Positions 11,001 through 23,000 of a stretch of DNA of 64,000 bases are shown in pieces (the first letter of the stretch is position 1; each line of letters opens with the position of its first letter). Origin of the DNA: Paralvinella palmiformis (taxonomy: Eukaryota; Annelida; Polychaeta; Terebellida; Alvinellidae); assembly GCA_025642065.1 (NCBI GenBank), contig JAODUP010000225.1:143501-207500 (forward strand), written 5' to 3'. The notes beneath the pieces are model-generated. The model was given only the letters and a program-made list of their open reading frames with translations, did no database searches and was not told where the DNA came from. The translations under genes and the position numbers were made by a program.

Positions 11001-14000
11001 GGGTTTTAAGAACCTTACAAAATATGTCTTTAATTGCTGCGAGTTTAATGTGGTTTGGCAACTCGTTCCACAGCCTGGGAGCTGATGCTCGGAAGGATCT
11101 CTAATGCCCAACAAATTTTCACCTGATCCAAAATTATCATTTATTTTTAAATCTACTATATTTCACCTGCCTACTTATAAACATGTACCGTATATACTCG
11201 CATATAAGTCACACTTTTTATACTCTGAAATCTATCTTACCATAATTTAGGGGAAAATACGATAATATTGTTTTCAACATTAATACTGAATATATGAACA
11301 ATAAACAAAAAGATGTGTTTTCTCTATTGTCTTTCAAATCCACACTAAACCCTGATAAGCACCATGATTATTTAATCCAATGCTCTAATTAGTGATGTGA
11401 TCACAAAGATTTGTTATTACTATCGATAAATGTGAGCGTGTGTAAATGGACCAGTAAATGAGGCCACGCAAAGAATGACACATAGAAGCCACATCAAAGG
11501 AAAACAACTACAAAGCTGGAAATTAAATCTACCTCACCATCATTACCAAATAGTTCAAGAAGGGCTCTATCAGCAATAATTTAGATGGCACGGAAGATGA
11601 TGTATTGTGGGCTGAACAGTATGACAACTCCGACGAAGAAGGCGACAATATATATGATGACATGATGATGCATACACACAGATACAACAGATGTTCAGTG
11701 AAGAGTGATGATGATGAATTTTTTGTTTCAAATCAAGTACTGATTTTGGTGCATTTTATATGCTGGTTCAATCCAGAGGGGTTTATTGGTCCTAAAAATG
11801 GTTGCGTCTTATACGAGAGTATGTATGGTATTTGGAATAAAATTAGACAAATAGAGAAATGCTTATTCAGCGAAACCCAATCCTGCTTTACTGAGTTACC
11901 CATAGCCATTTTGACTCTCACTATATAAATAAAATTTTAAATAACCAAGAATGCATAGTCAGTAAACTGCAATGAATACAGCTTTTAATCGGTGACACCA
12001 TTTAAATAGGTGGTGTATTGTCTAATCCGAGATTCCATATATGCTGTATGTGTATGTGAATCCGTCAAAAAATGGAAAACATATAACTTTTTTATAAGCG
12101 ACTACATATGTGATTTCCGAATGCGACAAAACAGAACGCGAATTGGATGGTTGAATCTATATTTTTAGACCCGGGTCTTAAAATTCTGGATTCAACCATC
12201 TGATTCGAGTGTCCAAGCAGGCTTTCACAAGAAAAATAGGTCATAAGGTGAGGGGGGTTGTCCGAAACACATGGATACCACAACGTCGCATTACGCATAC
12301 TGCATATATGGAATCTCAGTTTTAAACCGAGATTCCATACATGGTATACACTATGTGAATCAGACAAAAAAAATTAAACATGTATGGGTACATGCGTAAT
12401 TCGATATGTGCATAAATCCAGAATTTTAAGACCTGGTTGTAAAATTCTGGATTCAACCATCTGATTCGAGTATCCAAGGCAGGTTTACCCAAGAAAAATA
12501 GGTGAGAGGGGTGGCCGTGCATACGGAATCTATGCTTTAGACATAGCTGGCACACACAGGCAGCTTCGCATCGTGGATTATAAGTATAGGTATGCAACAG
12601 GAAAAAGGGAATTTTAATAGGTTTGCTCATTAGGCATGTGCACACATGTATTTGGCGAATGGGCAAGTGATCAGCACTAGCCCAACATGAAAATATACTT
12701 GCCCCGGGCATCTGGGCAACTGATTTTTCAGGCCCTGTTCTAATACAGATAGTGAAAGGAGCCAGTCAACTAGAAATTGGCCCAGGTAGTTGGGCTCCTT
12801 CCGCATATAGATAGCTCAAACACAGTTCTTAACAAATATAATGAAGCAGTATAAAGAGGGACTTCATAGAAATGAATGAGATCAAATTGACTCCAGTCCA
12901 AACAAATGAACAAGCTAGAAATTAGTTATTTGTTAGGTACCATTTTGTAGTCAGTTATTAACCTTATTAAAATATATTGATTGCTGACTTAAGGGTTAAG
13001 CATTCTGGTCTTTTAAAATATTTATCCATAATTTTTTTTTATCCATTATTTTCTCATTCAAAACTACAGAGGGTTGTAATATATTATATGTTAGGGAGTT
13101 GCTGGTAAAATAAAATAAAAATTATCATTTAATGTTTATAAAACCTTTTGGGAATATAATTTTTAGTAATAAATGTGTGTCTTATTAACTAATTAGAATA
13201 ATTGTTGTTTTTTGTAGCATGTGGCATTTTGGATGTTGAAGGCATAAAGAACTGTAGTGCATCAAATGGAGTCTGGGAAAATCACACATGCAACTATGAC
13301 TTGGATAAGCCTGAAAATCTTACTACTGATGTAGACCAGCTGATAGATGAACTGCTTAGCACTAGAAAGAATCCAAGTGATGAATACTTCCAGTAAGTTA
13401 TATCTATGTTATAAAATATATAATGCTGAATTGTATTCAGGCTGACATGGCTCAGGCCATCGTGCTTTTCTTATCTTCTCATTGGTCTTAGTTGAAGAGT
13501 TGGTTCATATATCAACAGAATAACATCAAAGTGAACTGAATAACTTAAGTACCAACGTTTTGTTCTTGTAAATTATGCAGCCTAAAATAAAAGAATATCA
13601 ATTTTAATAACTGCTCTATTTACATATTATTTTGGCAAACCCTGTCTTTGAACTTTATGTAATTAGTCACCAATACAGACAAACCATGCTTTTTGAAGAT
13701 GTACCTTGAAAGGCTGACTTGTTTTGATATCTAGTGGTTTGGGTTTGTTTGTAAAACTGTCAGGAACAACTGCTTATGTGATTTTACACCTAAAATTGTG
13801 ACTATGTTAGTGGTGCCTACTGGGAAATGATCAAAAAGTCAAATTCATTTATTTCCCACACGATTTGATATACCCCTTGAAGTTGTTGGGTTGGCATTCT
13901 TGATTGGCTGGTAGTTTATGCAGTACTGCAGTTCTGCAACAGAGCACAAGGTTTTGTCATTGGTAGGAATCTTGCCCTGAGATGCTTAGAAAAGCAAATT

Positions 14001-17000
14001 GGGTTTTTTCTCAGTATCCAAGGGCTTAATATATGCAAAAACAGTTTACTGAGACTGGATTATTATTATTAGTAGACCAATTCTTTGTCACTCAAGGGTG
14101 TCATATGTGATATCTTATAGTTGGGTCTCATGAATGTTTTCTTGCCCGCAGAATGATATCGTGCTTTTCATTCAAAGTGCATTACTTGTAGTGGCCTCTG
14201 GCTTGAGAGTGAACCAGAAGAAGTATGTTTCAATTGGTATCTTCATGGTGGTCCATCCATGGTCTAGCAGTAGCATGTTGTACCACAGATCACGACCACC
14301 TGTGTTCGAATCTCGGTGTGGGCATATCTGTTGGTTGTTTCATCTTTGACTTCGCTTCATTACCTTTGGAGGTCGGTCAGCCCATTTAGCCTGCCATGTG
14401 CACAAAAGTAGCCGTAAAACATCAATCGCCATCCAATCATCATGAACTTTAATCAAGTTTTCCCTGCCCCAGGTCTGATTATGTAATATTTTTGTAGTGT
14501 CTAGAATTATTGTTCAGTCACCCATACTTCTTGGGTTGATCTGTTGTTTTAGCTGAAATAATTGATAATTTCCAGACTCCATTGTTCTTATATTAAACAT
14601 TGCAGTTTTAATTTTCCAAGTGACATTGCTCTGGTATGAAGGATGCTGGTATATTGTTAATTTAGTAATTAACTAATATGTAGCAGATAATTTGATTTGT
14701 GCTTACATCTTACAATGTGTTGACATTGAAACTGACTGATGTTCAAAATCACTTAGATGTAACTTTTCCAGCATTAAATTAGTTTACTGAGTTTACCCGG
14801 AGTTTTAGGTTTCCAACATTTCTTTCAAAATATATGAATTGGAGTGACCTTTATTATAATAATGGCAAATATGAAGCGTATCTGAATCAATAAGACTTTA
14901 CAATTTCATAAACATACTTCTTTATTAACCCACCAGCAATTAATATTATTATTACATTTGAAAAATTAGTCATAAAACTATGTAAGAGCACTTTTTCAAA
15001 GCAAAAACAATAAATGACACTGAATTCATGTAAAAACCAGATAAATATTTTTCATTAATGAGTTTTAGTGAATCTAAAAATTTGAATAAATTGATTTAAT
15101 GTATTGAAAATCATTGTTAATGAAAACATGGCAAAATGCTAAAGTTGCTCATGAATATCACAGTATCTGATTTACTTTAAGACATTGGGTGATTGTCTGT
15201 GATTGTGTGTCTTAACAGCAACTTTGTGCTGGACATTTCGGATGGTTTCCATGATATGGGTGTCATCCGATGGCAGACAGCCGTATCATTGCTTGGAGCC
15301 TGGACCTTAGTCTGTCTTTGTCTTATAAAGGGAATCAAGTCACAGGGAAAGGTAACTGTCTTTATTGTAAAGTTAAGATTCAAATATGTTTTGTTGAAGA
15401 AATAAATATCAGGATTTATATTGTAGTTTATTAATCCTTGATATTGATAATGACCAGGTTGTGTACTTTACGGCAACATTCCCATATCTGGTATTGCTGG
15501 TACTCCTCGTACGTGGACTGACGTTACCTGGTTCAATGAATGGAATCATGTATTACCTGACACCTCAGTGGCACAGACTGGCTTCAGCCAAGGTGAGACA
15601 TGTAGTTAATTTATGTGTTTGTATGTCTGTCAGCTACATGTGAGCTGGGGTTGGGTATCTTTTTTTTTTTCATCTTTCACTCATTTATCTCTTCTTATAT
15701 TTATATCCTCATAGTTTCAAGTTGTCCACCATCTTTTATCCTCTGTCCTATCTCATGCCAGTAAGCAGACTAGTTCTGTCTTCTGACACATCTCTTCTCT
15801 GTTTTAGTTTAGTTCCAATTCATTTCAGTGTCACTGTGTGTTTGATCTATTCTTTGGGGGAGAGTGGGTAGGGCATGATATTCAACACTGAGGTGATATA
15901 TCACCTTGGTGTCCACAAAGCCAGCCACCAATTGGTTGGTGATCCCCGATGCAGCAAGTGGTTTTGTTGCATTTGGTTTGCCATCCACCCCACCAGACAG
16001 AACCCAGGAGTGGTACCAGAACCATAATGATCTTTTAATTAGTTTTTCTTCATTATATTTTGCCATGCAGGTTTGGGGTGACGCAGCTGTGCAGATCTTC
16101 TTTAGCCTATCACCTGGATGGGGTGGTCTAATCACGCTAGCGTCGTACAACAAATTCCATAATAATTGTTTGAGGTGAGTTTGGTTGCCAAGCAAAAGAC
16201 TGGCAGTATTTCAAATGGCAACTGTAGGTGAGTGACAGTTGCCCTGACAGCCTGTTGGTAAGCTGGCAGTCTTTCTTTATCCTTGCTCATGTCCAGTGTA
16301 CTGACATTCTTTACTGCAATTGGAACTAGATATAGGATTTGTGTGTCACAGTGACACGTTGCAGCCTGGCTACTGATCAGTGTGGTACAAGACACATATC
16401 TTAATGATTTCAATACTCAAATCATCTGTTTGTTTTCTTTTCACTTGACATGTGATTTGCGTTAGAATAATATGGCTGATTTATTTCTTGCCTCAATTAG
16501 CTATCATACTAAGGAATACTGTCATGTGGCAGTGTTGATATGTTAGCACTCCAGATGCTTATTGCATCATTGTTCTGTTTGACTGAATTAACCCATTTGA
16601 TTCTTGCAGTTAACTAAGTTAAGAAGGGAGGCTGATATGCAGCCATTACAAATGGAAGGCGTTGTCATGATATCAAGCTGATGATGTCTTAATCCTGCCT
16701 CCATATGATGTTGTATGTAAAATTTAGATCACAAAAGTAAATGTTCTTCTTATTCAATGGCAGCCTCATGTTAATCTGTAGCTGTATAAATATTGAATGT
16801 TATGCATTTAAGCTGATGCTGAAGTCTAACTGATCAAGGCTTGAGAACTGTTTTAGGTGTTGTTTTATGTTAATTCGGTAAACCTTTAATACATTTATTA
16901 AGATGTTATATTTTGGGATTGTGTTCATTGTTTTGTAAAGTTTAATATTAGAGTGTAATGTGAGTGATAGATGTGTGAAGGGGAAGAGGGGTCATTAATT

Positions 17001-20000
17001 ATCCTCTATCAAGGTCACTAGGCTGCAGCATCAGCCCATTTTGTAATAATGATGAATTTTTCCAGATTAAAGCTGCAGTTGGCTGCAAGAAGCAGTTTCG
17101 TCAAAAATTGCATATTTCATGATTTCTTTGTCTACCAAATGAAGTCTTTTACATATTCACCAGTTTTAATAGATTCCCAACATTTGCACAGTTGGTGTGT
17201 GCAAATCTTGGCTTTTTTAATATTTTATCAGTTGAAATTATTTATTACACCAAACAATAATTGATTGTTATGTAAGAAGGCTGTCATTTGGTAGAGGAAA
17301 TTATCTCTAATCATTTTTTTCTAGGAATTATTATTTTATCTAGCATCATATTACCCACCTTTTAAATCAAAATATTTCAGCATATAACCTTCGGCATTAT
17401 TCAGGGTACCCACAGCACGGAGAAAACAGGGAAAATGACCTGCAGGGAAAACACAGGGATTTTTTTTTAAATACAGGGAATTATTATGCCTTCTTTCCAA
17501 ATTTATAGCGTAATGGATTGATGGAGGCCACATTACTAAAAAAAGTTCATTCAACATGCAATACACAGGGAAATTTCATAAAAAGTACAGGGAATTTGAT
17601 TTTTGAAATCCTGTGGGTACCCTGTTATTTAAATTGCATTTTTAATTTGATATAAAAGATGCTGGATAAAGAATATAATGGGGCTGCCTTGATGCATATG
17701 TTTTGGACCTCTAAATTAATTCTTTTAATGTTATAATACACTTTTATTATTGCATACAACAGTAGGATATAAAAGGCAGTTATTTAACTGCTAAATCTAG
17801 CCAGAGACAGAAAACTTGGTTTGCACTCCATCATTTAAAATTGGAAATATTCTACTTATGTTATAATTATATGAAAATTGTTGATACTCTGTAATACTTT
17901 TAATTAGTTTTGTTAATAGTTCTTGCAACTGACACGTAAGAGTGTAAACCATTGCTCTTGTCTGAGGCTTAACAATTATTTGTAATTGCAAGTAACTCAA
18001 ATATCATGGCCACTAGAGGTAGGTGTAGGCAGCAAGCGATTGTTCTGAAGTACTGCAGTTATTCAGGAAAAAGAAGGTTTTGTACAGTTTTCTATACTTG
18101 AAAGAAAATTTTGGTTGTCATAGTGGATTTGTATATAATCTCAAGTTGGCTTTTATCTTTGAAATCATATACTTAGATTAAATGTGTGAGAGCTTTGTTT
18201 TATATATAGAGCTGAAACATAACTATTCTATGAATAAAAATGCTAAAATATGACTTGTATTAAACTTCTTGAAATTACTGTTTTACCATACTGATTAAAA
18301 TAGTTTAAGTAACTAGCTTTGTATTTCATGATAATCATGATCTAAAAGCTATATTTCTTGATAATTCGAATATATCTGAATTTGTGAACATAGTTAGGAT
18401 TATTATTGGTGTGATTTACTTCAAATGAGGTATGCACCTAAAACAATGTATACCAGTCTTATGTTTGAGGTACACCGTCTGCTTTGGAATATGTTATTAT
18501 TCATAGCCAATTTCTGTTATATTGGAACAGTTAATCTCAGCCAGACATTACATCTTAAATAGCAGTATAAAATATGTTTTGTTGTCCTTTAGTGTGGGTA
18601 TGTTTGGGCTCTCGGTGTGTTTTTCCCTCATCTTTGAGACAAAAGATGGATTCTACTACTTGCCTGATGTCTTGTCTTCAGTTGGATGAACTAAACACAA
18701 AAGTGTTTTGTTATAAAGCTTGAGGAACATTTTCAGGAAGTTAGTATAATATTCCAGTTTGGGTTTTTCCCAGTTCATATGTGCATGCTATGAAATACAT
18801 ATATTTTGTCTGTATCATTGTAATTCCTACATGGCAAGATGAAAAACACTAGCCATTCACTTCACTGATGAAAAAAGTTTTAAAAGTTTAGTAGCCTTCC
18901 CAATTATAAGTAAACTTTTTTTAGTTTATCATTATTAACAATAGCAAAATGGCTTCTGGAGATTCAGACTATTGTGTATGTGCAATGTTCATTGGTTAGG
19001 GTATGTACACTTTGAAGTACTTTACTTAAATGACTACAAACTGATCCATCTAAGATAGAATTATATTTTATATCTGCTTATGTAGGGGGTCAGGGAAATG
19101 GTAGTGTTGTAATTTACTTCCCTATTTAAATAAGTACATGTAAATAAACATGCCATCTAGAAGAATATGTTTTATTTAATTTTCTTATTAGTAGGATGAT
19201 CTTCTTAGATTATCTTTGTCAAGTATTGAACACAAATCTTGTTTTATGCACATGTCCATAAGTCACAGTTGTCTGTATGTTCAAGGTTATATTATCCTAA
19301 TATTCATTTACAAAATCAAAATAATAAATCCTGTATTTTGTATCCCTAATTTCTACTGGAATAAATATTTATAGGATGTATTTCAAGTCTCTGGTTATTC
19401 AGGAGTTTGTGAGTTGAGTCAACCTTAATATTCCCATAAGTAAAATTTTACTTGTACCAACAAAAATTAGTAATTAATGGTGAACAAGTTTGAGTATTTG
19501 CTTCTGTCCACAAAAAATATTATGTGACAATTAAATATGTGTTTTGCTGTTGTACATGTAATACATGGATGTATTTATTTTGGTTGTGTATGTAACTGAT
19601 AATAAGTCATGCTGCTTTATGGTAATATGTATAACATTGTATTCTGATGTAATGCATTATTTGAGATATTTCTATATAAATAACTTTTATACAAATTATT
19701 AGTTTTTTCTGTTTTGTTAACTTAATTCCGTTGTTATCTGTTATTTTCTTATTCTTTATCTGTGTCTCGGTGTGTATGTTTGTGCATATAAAGATATTAT
19801 ATACATGTATTAATTATATATATATATTCAAAATACATAAATAAAGTTTACATAAGCATTTTTTTCTGATTCCAGAGATGCTGTGGTTGTGTCATTCAGT
19901 AATTGTTTGACAAGCTTCTTTGCTGGCTTCGTCATCTTTGGCATAATTGGCTTCATGGCTCATGAAATGCAACTACCCATTGACAAAGTTGCTAGTGATG

Positions 20001-23000
20001 GTAAGTTTCTTTCATATAAATATCATTTATGATAGTAATGCTCATTGTAGTTTACTGTTCATAAGTTTAGATCATTGTTTGATGAATTTCTTATTTTCAG
20101 GTGCTGGTTTGGCTTTCATTGTCTATCCTGAGGTTGTGTCACGTTTACCTGTTTCACCAATTTGGGCAATCCTCTTTTTCTCAATGCTGATTACCCTGGG
20201 ACTTGGCACACAGTTTTCTGTAATTACCACCATTCACACTACTCTACTGGATGTGTTTCCTGATACATTGAGAAAGAACCGAAGACCAACATTCCTGATT
20301 ATTGTGATATGTGTTTTGGGCTTTCTACTAGGCTTGACTTGCTGTACTCGGGTATGTTATATATAAACTAAAAAAAAATTGTTAAAGTATGTGTCTTTAC
20401 ACTAAGATAATTTATTGCAATGTGAGGTGTTTTGGTCTGAACTAAAACTTAAAATTACAGTCACAAATCATTTATTGAATAATAATAAGTGGGCTGTCAC
20501 AATCATATCAAATAGTATTAAGTTAATAAAGCTGTGTTATGTGACCGATTAATAACCAAAACTTCAATGTGGTTCTAGCTTAATTGGGGCTTGGAGTAAG
20601 AAGTTATTAACTAAATAAGTATCCGGGTTTGTTTAACCACCTGTAATCTCATTGTTGTCACTGATTATAGCAATTTTTAATAATACAGTTATGTCTACAA
20701 ATGTGTATTATAATGAGAGGTAGGATTTAATTATTTTATTAGTGGCATCATCTCTGTTTTCAATTTTTTCCTTAAAATTAAGCCACCTGTAACAACAATA
20801 CATCACTTAACTACAAACTCTCAAAAAATGTATCTAGATTGAAAAAATACATGGTTTAACAATAAATAAGTGCATGTATAACAAATCATAACTAAACTAC
20901 TTAGTTAGTGAGTGTAGTTAACATGGGAATTTTTGTAATAACAAACAAATGAAACTACCCCTTTACTTCCTCGATTTGAGTGAACAGTATTATTCACCAA
21001 AAAATACTGTTTGATGCGACAAATTAATAGAGCTTGAACCCAATGATAAATGTCATTTGAATTATGCTCTACCCAACACTTAGCTGATTAAGTCAGCTTT
21101 CATTTTAGTTATTATGAAATAAATACATGGCGATCTATACGACACAACAACATAGCTGTAGATAAACCTTTGACTTCTGTTGTCTGATTAAATACACTAA
21201 AGAGTGTGTGGTTGACTACCGTATATACCTGTGTATAAGTCGACCTGGCAGATAAGTCGAGGTAAATTTTTGACCTTGTAATTTTTTCCTCAGGCATATG
21301 CTCACCGTATAAGTTGAGGTCAAGTACTGTAATTTTCCATCATTTTTTTTTGGGGGGGGGCTGGAGCACGTTATACACCAGAACTAAATGTGTCCATTTA
21401 AAAAAAGAAAAACAATAGAAATCACTGCTCACAATTGAGACAAGTTTGTTTATTAAATACAACATTAAAGTAATTATGAAATCTGTATCACTCCATCATA
21501 CGCAGAGTTCCAGCTGCATACCAAGGCTGCCTGCATTTTAGTTATTACCTTATTATTTATGAGAACACACCTACAGTTGTTTTCATTCATCTGTTGAATG
21601 GAATAATCAGCTTTTGGCAGTCATTCCTGAAGGGTGTAGTATTTTTATGAAATTTTACATAAAATACAGGGGGTGCTTCCGTGGTCTAAAAGTAGCGTGT
21701 TGGATCAGATGTTACTACCACCGTGTTCGAATCTTGGCCTGGGCATATCTGAACGTTATTTCATCTTTGACTTCGCTTCATTACCTCCGCAGGTTGCAAA
21801 GCCTACCACGTACCCAAAAGGGCCGTAAAACACAAATCATTATCATCAACACATAAAATACAGACTGGATATGAAATGGCAGCCCAGTGTTGAATAATGA
21901 CCTCAGTACAAAGGCGACTAAATAAACAAGATCATAGGCTGTTAATTTGTTATATATTAATTTTTGCATTTGATATTTTATGCTTCTTTATGTTTTTATT
22001 TGAACTTATTTTTTAGGGAGGAATGTACATGCTACAGCTAATAGACAACTATGCTGCTACATATTCCTTGCTGATAATTACACTGTTTGAGTGTATTGCT
22101 CTCAATTATGTTTATGGTAAGTTAAGTGTTTTTATTTGTAAACATTGTTTGTTTTTAAACCAGTAGAAAACTGATATTGATGATTTGTTAGTGCTTCAAT
22201 GGACCAGTTGCCAGTTAGATAAGTTTTCCCAACTGTTAGCTAGGTGTAGCACCGTTTTTGCAATATCCAGTGAGGTTGGCCAATGAGAGACTTTGAAAAG
22301 AACTTATAAATCCTACAATTTAGATCTAGTATGGAATATATAGGCAGATATCTACCTTTTTCTCACCAGACCTGCTCCACATATACACAATATAGGGAAT
22401 AACATGAGTCTGAAAACCGGAGTTTTACTAAATATTCCCACGGCCCTGTTTATAATGGAAAATATATACAGTAGATCCCAGAGACAATTATTAATCACCT
22501 GTTAACATCAATGACATGCACTTAAAACGAAATGGAAATACATTTTCTAGTAGCTTAAATGGTATTCTATTCAAAAAGAATAGTCAATCATAAACAAGTT
22601 TTGGTAATTGGGAGTACCTGGCGGATTATTACAAGGCATTTTCAATGTTGTTGATCCATCAGTTTGTCAAACCACATGCCATTAGCCTAGAGGGCTGTCA
22701 GAGGCAGTTTAACAAGGGGTCATATAAAAATATATATTCAGACATAAGTTCCATCTGTACTGGTATATTTTCCCTGCTGGTCAACATTGAGCAGCAAAGA
22801 TGACAAACATGATGCCACACACACGTAGATGTCTGTCAACGCCATTTATCACGACTCGTCACAGCCAGTGACGACCGGTCCGAGTCATTTATCTTATCTT
22901 GTTTACAAGCCTTTCTAATTCTAACATACCTTTTTGATGTTTTAAGATTTTTCATGATACAATTGCTGAGTTTACTGGTACATTGTAATGTGTGTCGGGT

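Noticed and set aside
12322..12711. 129-codon - strand open frame
   Set aside because: Runs through the fold-back MITEs; no homology or splice signals.
15809..16195. Long open frames on both strands across intron 7 of copy A, matched in copy B at 32783-33169
   Set aside because: The frames overlap exon 8 and are conserved only because the whole segment is nearly identical between the copies; no coding signature of their own.
17049..17264. 71-codon open frame also present at 31708-31923
   Set aside because: Lies inside the near-identical intron 8 tract; intronic, no domain, no splice context.
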